From contig PXSZ01000013.1 in NCBI GenBank assembly GCA_003023105.1, positions 1 to 8,533 of the forward strand: a DNA stretch of 8,533 nucleotides, given 5' to 3'. This stretch comes from Bacteroidetes bacterium QH_10_64_37. GTDB taxonomy: Bacteria; Bacteroidota; Rhodothermia; Rhodothermales; Salinibacteraceae. Made by a program: the position numbers and the translations under genes. Under the pieces are notes generated by a model. It was given only the letters and a program-made list of their open reading frames with translations. It did not search any database and had not been told where the DNA came from. Below, piece after piece: positions 1 through 7,218 of the stretch (position 1 is the stretch's first letter; each line of letters opens with the position of its first letter).

Positions 1-113
1 TCCTCGTCCACGGCGACCCGGAGGCCCGAGCGTGGATGGCCGAACACATCGAAGCGGACCACCCCGACACGGACGTCCACCGGCCGGACTGGGGGAGCGT
101 GATTGAGGTCTAG
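1..113 (+). CDS. C-terminal end of a probable beta-CASP metallo-beta-lactamase family ribonuclease (partial)
   Basis: Only the last 36 codons of this gene are in the window (codon frame from position 3, TAG at 111-113). The tail reads LVHGDPEARAWMAEHI, then an acidic stretch and a final WGSVIEV. A late LVHG(D/E) followed by a small amphipathic helix is characteristic of the C-terminus of beta-CASP metallo-beta-lactamase exonucleases (the CPSF/YSH1-like mRNA 3'-processing family), where the His after the beta-CASP insert helps bind the active-site zinc. Such enzymes hydrolyse RNA in the cytoplasm. The catalytic HxHxDH core lies outside the window, so the call rests on this short tail. The gene is codirectional with the oxidase gene 149 bp downstream, and no terminator hairpin with a T-run is visible between them. 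Confidence 0.6.
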   Translation, partial: LVHGDPEARAWMAEHIEADHPDTDVHRPDWGSVIEV

Positions 114-262
114 ACGAGCGGTCTGCGTCGCGTGTTCGAGTATGGAGATCGGACACCGGAGAGGAGTGCGGTTGATGGAGAGTGCATATTGCGTATTTCG
201 TATCGCCGGCTTCCGATCCCCAACGCGCACCCCAAAATCCTTACCCCAAACACTCGGTGCCC

Positions 263-3208
263 ATGCCGATTCCTCAGACCGAGTCCCAATCCGTTCTTCA
301 GAACCGACTGGCGCCCCACATCACCGGCGATCTGTATACCGACGAGATGATGCGGGCGCTCTATGCGACGGACGCGAGCATGTACGCCATGTCGCCCCTC
401 GGCGTCCTCGTGCCCAAGCGGATGCGCGACGTGCAGGCGGCCCTGGAGGTGGCACACGAGCAGGGCCTTCCCGTGCTGCCCCGGGGCGGGGGATCCTCCC
501 TGGCCGGACAGGGCGTCAACGAGGCGCTGGTGATCGACTTCACCAACCATCTCAATCGCATCCTCGAGATCGACCCCGAGGCCCAGACGGCGCGGGTCGA
601 GCCCGGCGTGACGCTCGACGACCTGAACCGGGCCGCCGCCGAGCACGGCCTCATGGTAGGGCCCGATCCGGCGAGCGCCAACCGCGCCACGCTCGGCGGC
701 ATGTTCGCCAACAACGCCACCGGCACCCACTCCATCGCGTACGGCAATTTCATCCACCACGTCCGCGAGGCGAAGGTGCTGCTGGCCGACGGGACGGCCA
801 CCACGGTGGGGCCGACTGATCACGCCACCTGGCAGAAAAAAATGCGGGCCGACGGCCTGGAAGGCGCCATTTACCGCGGCCTGAAGGCGCTCCTGGCCGA
901 CGGCGGGCGCGAGACGATCAACGAAGATACCCCGAGCCACTGGCGGCGCAATAACGGGTATCGCCTGGGGGCACTCCTGGCCGATCCGCCCAATCTCGCC
1001 AGATTACTCTGCGGCAGCGAGGGGACCCTGGCCGTGACCACTGAGATCACCTGTGACCTCGTCGAAAAACCCGCCACCACCGGGATCGGCGTTGTTCACT
1101 TCGAGTCGCGCGACGACGCGCTGCGGGCCGTCACCACCGTCCTGGAGACCGACCCGTTCGCCGTCGAACTGTTCGACGGCGTCGCCATCGAGCGCACCCA
1201 AAAAACGCCCGGCTACGCCGAACGGCTCACGTTTTTGGAGGGCACCCCCGGCTCCGTTCTCATCACCGAATACTCCGGCGACACCGACGCGGAGATTGCC
1301 GACGCGCTCGACACGCTCGAACAGAACATGGCGAACACCCGGCGGGGCTACACCACTGTCCGGGTGACCGACCCTGCGGCCATCGACAACGTCTGGTCCA
1401 TCCGCAAGGAGGGTCTGGGCCTGCTCATGGGCGTGGAGGGCGACTATAAGCCATGGGCCTTCATCGAGGACGCGTCGGTGCCGGTGGAGAACCTGGCCGA
1501 CTACATCGACGAGCTCTCCACGTTCGTCGACGCCACGGACACCCGCGCCGCCTACTACGCCCACGCCTCCGCAGGCACCCTGCACGTGCGGCCGTTCGTC
1601 AACACCAAGGACGAGGCGGGGGTGGAGAAGATGACGCGGATCGCCAAAGAGTCGCTCGATCTCGTGAAGAAGTACGGCGGGGTCGTGTCGTCGGAGCACG
1701 GGGACGGCATCGCGCGCGGCTGGGCGAATCCCGCCATTCTGGGCGAGGATCTCTACGAACTCTGCCGCGAGACCAAGTCTCTCTTCGATCCGGAGCGGAT
1801 CCTGAATCCGGGCAAGGTGGTCGACGCGCCGCCGATGGACGAGCACCTACGGATGGGACCCGACTACCAGACGCGGCCGTTCCCCACCGAGCTCGACTTC
1901 TCGGACGACGGCGGCTTCGCCGGGGCCGTGGAGAAGTGCAACGGGAACGGTGCCTGTCGCAAGCTGCGGGCCGGCACCATGTGCCCAAGCTTCATGGCCA
2001 CCCGCGAGGAGCCGGACTCCACCCGGGGCCGCGCCAACGCGCTGCGAAGCGCCCTGGCGGGCGACCTGTCGGAGGACGCCATGACGGGCGACGACATGGC
2101 CGAGGTCATGGACCTGTGCATTCAGTGCAAGGCGTGCAAGACGGAGTGCCCCTCGAACGTCGACATGGCCAAGATCAAGACGGAGTGGCTGCACCACTAC
2201 TGGGACGACAACCCGATGCCCCTCCGCACCCGGCTGTTTGCCCATCAGCCGAAACTCGCCGGACTCGTCAGCGGCACGCCGCTCGCATCGATGGTCAATT
2301 GGCTCGGCGACCGATCCGCGCTGCGAACCCTCGGGGAGAAGGTTCTCGGCGTAAGCGCGGAGCGCTCGCTTCCCCCGTTTGCGCGGCAGACGTTCCGACA
2401 ATGGTTCCGGGATCAGTCGTGGACCCGTGAGGAGGATGCGCCCACCGTCGTGCTCTTTGCCGACTCGTTCAACAACTTTCACACTCCGCCGCCGCTCCGG
2501 GCCGCCGCTCGCTTCTTAGACGCCACAGGGCACCGCGTAGAGGTGCCTCAATCGCGCCTCTGCTGCGGCCGCACCCTGCTGTCGAAGGGCAAGGTGCCCG
2601 CGGCCCAGCGCCGCGCCCTGCGGACCGTGGAGGCGCTCCACCCCTACGCGGAGGCGGGCGCACCCATCGTGGGCCTGGAGCCGAGCTGCATCCTCACGCT
2701 GCGCGACGAGTTTCTGGATCTCCTTCCCGACGAGCCGCGCGCCGAGACGGTCGCCGAGGCCACCTACACGTTCGAGGAGTACGTGGCCGAGCGGGCAGCA
2801 GACGGCGCGTTTGAGGAGGTCGCGTGGGCGAACAGCGGCGGGAACGTGATGCTGCACGGCCACTGCCACCAGAAGGCCCTCGTCGGGACCGATGCCACAG
2901 AGCGGTCGCTGCGCCTGCCGGGCTGCGAGGTGGACGCCGTCGACGCGGGCTGCTGCGGCATGGCCGGGGCCTTCGGCTACGAGGCCGAACACGTCGACAT
3001 CTCGAAGCAGATGGCCGAGTTGCGCCTTGCTCCCGCCGTGCGACGGACCGGTCCTGACACCGCGCTCGCGGCCCCGGGCTTCTCGTGCCGTTCCCAGATC
3101 AAGGACGTTACGGGCCGCACCGCCCGGCACCCCGCCGAGCTGCTGTGGGGCGCGCTCGGCCCCGACGATTCTCACGACTCGAAGCAACCACCGGACCGAG
3201 TGGGTTAG
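263..3208 (+). CDS. FAD-linked oxidase / Fe-S / CCG-domain fusion: D-2-hydroxyacid dehydrogenase (D-lactate or D-2-hydroxyglutarate type)
   Basis: Predicted to oxidise a D-2-hydroxyacid at FAD and pass electrons through Fe-S clusters to an acceptor, probably at the inner face of the membrane. From ATG 263 it has 981 residues. Residues ~40-215 are an FAD_binding_4 (PCMH) domain with RGGGSSLAGQG near 74. Residues ~250-535 are an FAD-oxidase C domain with SSEHGDG (His479) and FDPERILNPGK. A first ferredoxin-like motif uses Cys559, 565 and 574, followed by Pro. A second, canonical CxxCxxCxxxCP motif uses Cys619, 622, 625 and 629. The C-terminal part has two CCG motifs (Cys767-768, Cys897-898) plus HGHCHQK (Cys868). 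This order and length match the E. coli YdiJ type (about 1,018 residues), a fusion of GlcD-like and GlcF/GlpC-like parts. An in-frame GTG at 182 would add 27 residues with no family character, so ATG 263 is preferred; neither has a clear ribosome binding site. Substrate cannot be decided from sequence alone. Confidence 0.93.
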   Translation: MPIPQTESQSVLQNRLAPHITGDLYTDEMMRALYATDASMYAMSPLGVLVPKRMRDVQAALEVAHEQGLPVLPRGGGSSLAGQGVNEALVIDFTNHLNRILEIDPEAQTARVEPGVTLDDLNRAAAEHGLMVGPDPASANRATLGGMFANNATGTHSIAYGNFIHHVREAKVLLADGTATTVGPTDHATWQKKMRADGLEGAIYRGLKALLADGGRETINEDTPSHWRRNNGYRLGALLADPPNLARLLCGSEGTLAVTTEITCDLVEKPATTGIGVVHFESRDDALRAVTTVLETDPFAVELFDGVAIERTQKTPGYAERLTFLEGTPGSVLITEYSGDTDAEIADALDTLEQNMANTRRGYTTVRVTDPAAIDNVWSIRKEGLGLLMGVEGDYKPWAFIEDASVPVENLADYIDELSTFVDATDTRAAYYAHASAGTLHVRPFVNTKDEAGVEKMTRIAKESLDLVKKYGGVVSSEHGDGIARGWANPAILGEDLYELCRETKSLFDPERILNPGKVVDAPPMDEHLRMGPDYQTRPFPTELDFSDDGGFAGAVEKCNGNGACRKLRAGTMCPSFMATREEPDSTRGRANALRSALAGDLSEDAMTGDDMAEVMDLCIQCKACKTECPSNVDMAKIKTEWLHHYWDDNPMPLRTRLFAHQPKLAGLVSGTPLASMVNWLGDRSALRTLGEKVLGVSAERSLPPFARQTFRQWFRDQSWTREEDAPTVVLFADSFNNFHTPPPLRAAARFLDATGHRVEVPQSRLCCGRTLLSKGKVPAAQRRALRTVEALHPYAEAGAPIVGLEPSCILTLRDEFLDLLPDEPRAETVAEATYTFEEYVAERAADGAFEEVAWANSGGNVMLHGHCHQKALVGTDATERSLRLPGCEVDAVDAGCCGMAGAFGYEAEHVDISKQMAELRLAPAVRRTGPDTALAAPGFSCRSQIKDVTGRTARHPAELLWGALGPDDSHDSKQPPDRVG

Positions 3209-3247
3209 ATCGTTGCAACGCAATCAATGCACAAAGACCTCAGGCCC

Positions 3248-3452
3248 ATGCCCGAGACCATTTCCGTCGAGGAGGCGGAACGCGACCTGCGCCACGTTCT
3301 GGAATCGCTCTCGGAGGGGGAGCGCGTCACCGTTGTGGACGAGACCGGTGCGCCGCTGGGGAACGTTACAGGAGTATCCCGCGAAGGGTGCGACCGTCAT
3401 CAACACGCAGACGCCCGAGCAGTGGATCGAGGCGAACTCACCGTTCGAATAG
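3248..3452 (+). pseudogene. Phd/YefM antitoxin-like small protein, apparently frameshifted
   Basis: The ATG at 3248 opens MPETISVEEAERDLRHVLE, then a SEGERVTVVDETGAPLG segment. This resembles the N-terminal half of Phd/YefM-type antitoxins: a short beta strand, a helix with a conserved hydrophobic pattern, then 'G-E-x-V-x-V-x-(D/R)-x-G-x-P-(L/V)-(A/G)'. The frame then turns into Arg-rich, low-quality sequence. One frame over, a sensible tail follows directly: TLQEYPAKGATVINTQTPE, then QWIEANSPFE and TAG at 3450-3452. Dropping one G from the GGGG run at 3358-3361 joins the two halves into a 67-residue protein. I therefore read it as a +1 insertion, though a sequencing error or a programmed shift cannot be excluded. 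Family members bind their own operator and neutralise a toxin, but no toxin gene follows: the converging protease gene ends 34 bp away. It starts 39 bp after the oxidase gene, so it may be cotranscribed. Confidence 0.55.
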
Positions 3453-3486
3453 GGCGAGGACGCGCAGCAATCGGGGGACCCCCACC

Positions 3487-5190
3487 TCAGTTCTGCTTCG
3501 CCGTCGACGACTGCTTTGTTGAGTGGTAGGCCGCCAGTTCGCGAGAGGAGGGCCACAGCGACAAGGCTTCCTGGAAGGCCGGGTCGGCCTTGTTCAGAAT
3601 CGGGCGCGCCACGCCCCGCCCGTAGAGCAGGCGCGCGAGGTACCCTTTCACCCGCGTGGCCACAAAGTCCTGCTTCTCCCGGGCCGTGGCCCTCGCGTAG
3701 ATCTGCTCAGACATATCGACCGAGTCCGGGTCCTGCGTGATCGTGACCCCATTTTTCTCCGCGAAGGACCAGAATGAGTCCATCATCTCACTGGAGGGCT
3801 CGAAGGAGGCCTGGAACTCCTCGGGCCGTTCCTGCCAGGTGCTGCGGAGCTCGGTCTCGTGCGTCGTAAACCACTTCCGGGCAAACGCGTAATCGAGCCC
3901 GCTTTGAACGAGGAATGTGAGCGCAGTGGTGTCCGGCTGCACCACGTAGTCGGGGAGAATGCCCCCACCGCCAAAGACCGTCCGGCCGTGGTCGGTCTTG
4001 TAGGCCAGCGAGTCGGGGATGCTCTCTCGATACTCCTTGAGGTGGTAGGTCGCCTGGTTGATGGTCGAGAACTTCTCCTTGTAATAATTCTTCCGGTGGC
4101 CCCGCTCGTAGGGCGACTGGATGAGGCGGCCCACCGGCGTGTAGTAGCGGCCCACGGTCATCTGGAGCACGCTCTCGTCCCCGAGGTCGAACTGCTTCTG
4201 GATGAGTCCCTTGCCGAAGGTGCGCCGTCCCACAATGAAGGCCCGGTCATGGTCCTGCAGGGCGCCGGTTAGAATTTCGCTTGCCGACGCCGATCCCCGA
4301 TTCACGAGCACAATGACGGGCTTCTTGCGGAGTAGCCCCCCCGACTTTGCCGAGATCGTTTGATTCATTTGCTCGCTCCGCCCCTTCGTCTTCACGATCG
4401 TCATGTCTCCGCTCAGCATCTCATTCGCGATTTGCCAGGACGAGCGCATCACACCGCCCGGATTGCCTCGAAGATCGAGCACGAGCCGCTCCATTCCCTT
4501 GTCGAGCAACGTCTTCGCGGCCTGTCGAAACTCGTCGTGCGTCTTCATGGTGAACCGATTGATGCTCATGTACCCGGTCTCTTCGTTCACCATGTACGGC
4601 GAGCGGACGGACTGCGTCTCGATCTTCTCCCGCGTAATGGTAAAGGTGGAGCGCTCGCCCACGGTAGGCCGATAGACGGTCATCTGCACCTTTGTGTCGA
4701 CCTCTCCCTTCAGGCGGTTCTGGATTTCGCTGGATGAAATCCCGATGGCCGACGAGTCCTCAATCTCCACGATGCGGTCCCCGGCCATGACGCCGGCCTC
4801 CTCGCTGGGGCCTCCGGCCAGCGGCGAGATGACGCGGGCCGTGTCGTTCGGCACCTCGAACACGATCCCGATGCCGCCGAAGGATCCCTGATACTGATCC
4901 TTCACGTCCTCGGCCCGATCGGCGGGGATGTAGGTGGAATGAGGATCCAGACTGCTGACCATTCCTTTCACGCCTTCCTCCGCCACGTTGGGGGCCTTCA
5001 CCGGATCCACGTAGCTCTGATTGATGCGGATGAATGCCTGTCTCATCTTGCTGAACTGCTTCTCCAGATCGTCGTCGGAGAGGTAGGCATCGAGTTGCAC
5101 CCCGAGCACCGCCCCGAAGGCGATGAGGAAAACAGCCGGAAGAATGTGATACTTGCTGAGACGCTTCATGAGACCGTCGATGAGATCCAT
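3487..5190 (-). CDS. Carboxyl-terminal processing protease (S41 peptidase with PDZ domain)
   Basis: A serine protease of the CtpA/Prc family that cleaves C-terminal ends of envelope proteins; with this start it has 567 residues. Residues ~15-33 form a hydrophobic signal anchor, placing the rest in the periplasm. Residues ~96-185 are a PDZ domain (GSFGGIGIVFEV, then AGVMAGDRIVEIEDSS). The catalytic core includes LDLRGNPGG at 238-246, the nucleophile Ser302 inside GSASASE, and Lys327 inside TFGKG. The 25-residue Ser-Lys spacing equals that of E. coli Prc (430/455). A tail of about 200 residues carries the GRTVFGGGGILPD motif common in Bacteroidota homologues. Start choice is uncertain. ATG 5190 directly precedes the signal anchor. 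ATG 5250 (587 residues) has a strong GGAGG at 5-nt spacing, but the added 20 codons have poor GC3. ATG 5169 is also possible. The gene converges on the antitoxin-like remnant and lies downstream of pcm, beyond a terminator-like hairpin. Confidence 0.93.
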   Translation of the reverse strand: MDLIDGLMKRLSKYHILPAVFLIAFGAVLGVQLDAYLSDDDLEKQFSKMRQAFIRINQSYVDPVKAPNVAEEGVKGMVSSLDPHSTYIPADRAEDVKDQYQGSFGGIGIVFEVPNDTARVISPLAGGPSEEAGVMAGDRIVEIEDSSAIGISSSEIQNRLKGEVDTKVQMTVYRPTVGERSTFTITREKIETQSVRSPYMVNEETGYMSINRFTMKTHDEFRQAAKTLLDKGMERLVLDLRGNPGGVMRSSWQIANEMLSGDMTIVKTKGRSEQMNQTISAKSGGLLRKKPVIVLVNRGSASASEILTGALQDHDRAFIVGRRTFGKGLIQKQFDLGDESVLQMTVGRYYTPVGRLIQSPYERGHRKNYYKEKFSTINQATYHLKEYRESIPDSLAYKTDHGRTVFGGGGILPDYVVQPDTTALTFLVQSGLDYAFARKWFTTHETELRSTWQERPEEFQASFEPSSEMMDSFWSFAEKNGVTITQDPDSVDMSEQIYARATAREKQDFVATRVKGYLARLLYGRGVARPILNKADPAFQEALSLWPSSRELAAYHSTKQSSTAKQN

Positions 5191-5250
5191 ATCGAGCGAT
5201 AAAGCGAGATCGGTAGGGGCAGCACGTAGGGCGCGTCTTGGAGACCTCAT

Positions 5251-5298
5251 TTCCTCCTCCACCTCAGGGGGCTCTTCGCCTCAGCGCCGCCGAAGAGT
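5251..5298 (-). promoter_or_regulatory. Leader of the S41 protease gene: hairpin plus polypurine Shine-Dalgarno-like tract
   Basis: On the minus strand a GGAGGAGGAA tract (5260-5251) abuts ATG 5250, with GGAGG placed 5 nt before the start. It is the only strong Shine-Dalgarno-like sequence at any start in this window. Just upstream, 5271-5278 and 5291-5298 form an 8-bp stem (one G:U pair) with a 12-nt loop. If 5250 is the true start, the hairpin ends about 20 nt before it, close enough to influence ribosome access. If 5190 is the start, both lie in the 5' leader. No function is shown by sequence alone. Confidence 0.35.
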
Positions 5299-5398
5299 CT
5301 GAGCGCGCGTATCTCATATTTAGACCGGGCCGCTTTGTTGCAGGTCTGGTGAGCCGACCTGAGAAAACCGGGAAACGTCCCCCGGTGGTCTGCTTCCT

Positions 5399-5437
5399 AA
5401 AAAGTTTGAAGCCCCGTCCGGGAAGCGCCGGGCGGGG
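5399..5437 (-). terminator. Rho-independent terminator-like hairpin downstream of pcm
   Basis: Positions 5412-5421 and 5428-5437 form a 10-bp GC-rich stem with a single T:G wobble and a 6-nt loop. Read on the minus strand, the stem is followed after 8 nt by TTTTT (5403-5399). It begins 28 bp after the pcm stop, so it plausibly ends the cdaA-pcm transcript and separates it from the protease gene. The gap between stem and T-run is longer than usual, which lowers confidence. Confidence 0.5.
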
Positions 5438-5465
5438 GTGTGTGCGGGTGACCGCCATCCAGAAA

Positions 5466-6170
5466 TCAGGAGTCGTCCCCCTCCTCCTCACTCACCAGCG
5501 GCACGAAGCGGAACGAGTGAAATTCCTCCCGCTCGTAGTCGTGCGGGCCGGGGCCAGTGCGGGTGATGCACGTCATGGTCTGCCCCCCGCTGCCCCCGAT
5601 GGGGATGACGAGCCGCCCCCCACGGCGTTCCTTCGCGTCGGACGGCTCGCGGAGCTGGTTCAGGAGCGGGTCGGGAATCTCGGGGGCCCCCGCCGTCACC
5701 ACGATGCCGTCGTACGGCGCAAAGGCGGGCCAGCCCTTCGTCCCGTCTCCGTGCCGGGTCCGGACGTCGTAGCCGAGCGCATCGAGCAGCGACCGGGCGC
5801 GGGAGAGCAGCCCCTCGTGCCGCTCCACAGAAAAGACGCGAGCGCCGAGCTCGCAGAGCACGGCGGCCTGGTACCCGCTGCCCGTGCCCACCTCCAGGAT
5901 GCGGTCGTCCGACTGCACCTCCAGCAGCGAGGTCTGGTACGCCACGGTGAAGGGCTGCGAGATGGTCTGGTTGAGCCCGATCGGGAGCGCCTCGTCGGCG
6001 TACGCCCGGTCGCGCAGGGCCGGGTCCACGAACGCATGCCGGGGCACCGCCTCAAAGGCGACCAGCACACGCTCGTCGTGAATGCCTCGCGAGCGGAGGG
6101 TCTTGACGAGTTGCTCGCGGCGCCGGCGATATCGGCGGTCGTCGTTGTCGTCGGAAGGCGAAGAAGCCAT
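5466..6170 (-). CDS. pcm: Protein-L-isoaspartate O-methyltransferase
   Basis: A cytoplasmic repair enzyme that uses S-adenosylmethionine to methylate isoaspartyl residues in aged proteins, allowing them to revert to aspartate. The 234 residues show the family signatures in order. GLNQTISQPFTVA at ~65-77 is the family's QTISQP active-site loop with Ser71. ILEVGTGSGYQAAVL at ~91-105 is SAM motif I. The acidic SVERHEGL follows at ~114-121, GDGTKGWPAFAPYDGIVVTA at ~141-160, and the post-motif strand GGRLVIPIG at ~184-192. Length is slightly above the usual 205-225. The extra residues lie at the ends: a charged, Asp/Arg-rich N-terminus and an acidic EEEGDDS tail, consistent with a halophile proteome. 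ATG 6170 is the first reasonable start, 23 bp downstream of the cdaA stop, so the two genes are probably one operon. No strong ribosome binding site is seen. Confidence 0.96.
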   Translation of the reverse strand: MASSPSDDNDDRRYRRRREQLVKTLRSRGIHDERVLVAFEAVPRHAFVDPALRDRAYADEALPIGLNQTISQPFTVAYQTSLLEVQSDDRILEVGTGSGYQAAVLCELGARVFSVERHEGLLSRARSLLDALGYDVRTRHGDGTKGWPAFAPYDGIVVTAGAPEIPDPLLNQLREPSDAKERRGGRLVIPIGGSGGQTMTCITRTGPGPHDYEREEFHSFRFVPLVSEEEGDDS

Positions 6171-6193
6171 CTTTCAATACCGATGCGTGGGAA

Positions 6194-6994
6194 TCAGGCC
6201 GCCGACGACGCGGCGACGCTCGCCTGCGAGGTCGGCTGTCCCGTGAGAGCACTGGTCAGATACGTACGCAACTCCTCCGGGGAAATGTTGGAGATGAGGG
6301 CGCCGTCGCGCGACACGCTGATGTCGCCCGTTTCCTCCGAGACCACCACCACGAACGCGTCGGTCTGCTCGGTGAGGCCCACGGCCGCGCGGTGCCGGAG
6401 GCCCAGCTGCGGGCTGAGCTTCATGCTCGTGGAGACCGGCAGGATGCACCGGGCGGCCTCAATGCGGCCGTTGTTGACGATGACGGCTCCGTCGTGGAGG
6501 GGATTCTGCCCGTAAAAAATTGTCATCAGCAGGTCCTGGGACACGTCCGCTTCCAGGAGCTTTCCGGTTTCGACGTAGCTCCGAAGCCCCGTGCTGCGCT
6601 GGAAGGCGATAAGGGCGCCAATCTGTTGCTCGCTCATCTCCTGCACCGCCGTCACCGTCTCGTCGATAATCGCACTCTGGTCGGTGGTGGACACGAAGCG
6701 CCGAACGATGGGGTTTTTGCCCAGGAGCAGGAGCAGGCGCCGAATTTCGGGCTGAAAGATGATGATGACCGCCAGCACGAACACCTGGTTGAAGTAGCTG
6801 AAGACGGTGGTCAGCACCGTCATGTCGGCCAGCTGGACGACGAACTGGATCAGGAAGAGGGCCCCGAGACCCAGGGCAATTTGCACGGCGATGGTTCCCC
6901 GCATCAGCCGGTAGAGCTGATACAGGATATAGGCGACGAGGATGATTTCGATCGCGTCGCCGATCCCGAAGCCGATGATTTCAAAAGCCGTCAC
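6194..6994 (-). CDS. cdaA: Membrane diadenylate cyclase (c-di-AMP synthase), CdaA/DacA type
   Basis: Joins two ATP molecules into cyclic di-AMP, a second messenger that in many bacteria governs potassium and osmolyte transport and envelope homeostasis. The 266 residues have three predicted membrane helices (~9-28, ~37-54, ~58-80), then QPEIRR and a short linker into the DAC (DisA_N) domain. The catalytic motifs are intact: Asp168-Gly169-Ala170 within LHDGAVIV, and Arg200-His201-Arg202 within GLRHRAA, followed by SEETGDISVSRDG. Length and architecture are those of B. subtilis CdaA (about 273 residues). The start is a GTG at 6994; the next Met, at residue 31, would delete the first helix, and no upstream in-frame start was found. 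Upstream folP and downstream pcm lie on the same strand. The folP-cdaA order is common in Bacteroidota, but here 267 bp and a repeat separate them. No CdaR or GlmM partner is in the window. Confidence 0.96.
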   Translation of the reverse strand: MTAFEIIGFGIGDAIEIILVAYILYQLYRLMRGTIAVQIALGLGALFLIQFVVQLADMTVLTTVFSYFNQVFVLAVIIIFQPEIRRLLLLLGKNPIVRRFVSTTDQSAIIDETVTAVQEMSEQQIGALIAFQRSTGLRSYVETGKLLEADVSQDLLMTIFYGQNPLHDGAVIVNNGRIEAARCILPVSTSMKLSPQLGLRHRAAVGLTEQTDAFVVVVSEETGDISVSRDGALISNISPEELRTYLTSALTGQPTSQASVAASSAA

Positions 6995-7118
6995 GGCGGG
7001 AGAGTGCCGGGTACGAGGGGACGAAGGAGGAGTGCCGCTAATACGGGTACGGGGCCGGAGGCCTCAGTGCACTGTCAACCGTAAATCTTGGAAATGGAGA
7101 CGTTGCTTTCGACCTGAC

Positions 7119-7181
7119 GAAACGTGATATGTGAAACGTGATGCGTGAAAAAGCGTCCTCACGTTTCACGCGTCACGCTTT
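7119..7181. repeat. Composite direct and inverted repeat in the folP-cdaA intergenic region
   Basis: Two tandem copies of a 14-mer, GAAACGTGATATGT (7119-7132) and GAAACGTGATGCGT (7133-7146), differ at two positions and are followed by GAAA. An inverted copy lies just to the right. It can pair in two registers. In one, 7137-7150 pairs with 7164-7177 (13 of 14, the exception a T:G wobble, 13-nt loop). In the other, 7123-7141 pairs with 7159-7177 (16 of 19, including an unbroken 11 bp). A further 6 bp AAAGCG/CGCTTT (7150-7155 with 7176-7181) is possible. The pattern suggests a REP/MITE-like dispersed palindromic element. No T-run follows on either strand, so it is not an ordinary terminator. Copy number elsewhere in the genome cannot be seen here. 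Confidence 0.65.
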
Positions 7182-7218
7182 GCGCATCATGCCTTCATTC
7201 CAGCGAACATGCACGTTG

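Noticed and set aside
172..201. TTG, 19-nt spacer and TATTTCGT upstream of the oxidase gene as a Bacteroidota -33/-7 promoter
   Set aside because: The -7 box matches only three of six informative positions of TAnnTTTG; too weak to call.
836..842. A7 homopolymer inside the oxidase gene as a slippage or frameshift site
   Set aside because: The frame is continuous through it and the protein is collinear with the family; a plain Lys-Lys-Met stretch explains it.
1004..1846. Minus-strand open frame of 280 codons, and the plus-strand frame at 1453-2430, within the oxidase gene
   Set aside because: Both are shadows of the FAD/Fe-S gene; the real frame has intact motifs along its whole length.
3473..3483. 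GGGGGACCCCC palindrome between the convergent genes as a bidirectional terminator
   Set aside because: The stem is only four pairs with a 3-nt loop and no T-run follows on either strand.
3224..3556. Minus-strand open frame of 110 codons over the antitoxin-like region, considered as a possible toxin partner
   Set aside because: No toxin-like motif is visible, it overlaps the end of the protease gene in another frame, and it is antisense to the clearer Phd-like reading.
5315..5322. TAAATATG on the minus strand as a -7 box for the protease gene
   Set aside because: One mismatch to TAnnTTTG, but no TTG occurs at the expected upstream distance.
5238..6515. Long plus-strand open frame of 425 codons across pcm and cdaA
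   Set aside because: It is antisense to two well-recognised genes, its translation is rich in Arg/Pro/Ala/Gly with no family features, and long antisense frames are expected in high-GC DNA.
7073..7078. TTGACA on the minus strand upstream of cdaA as a -35 box
   Set aside because: No -10-like hexamer lies 16-19 bp downstream; the nearest TATTAG is 29 bp away.
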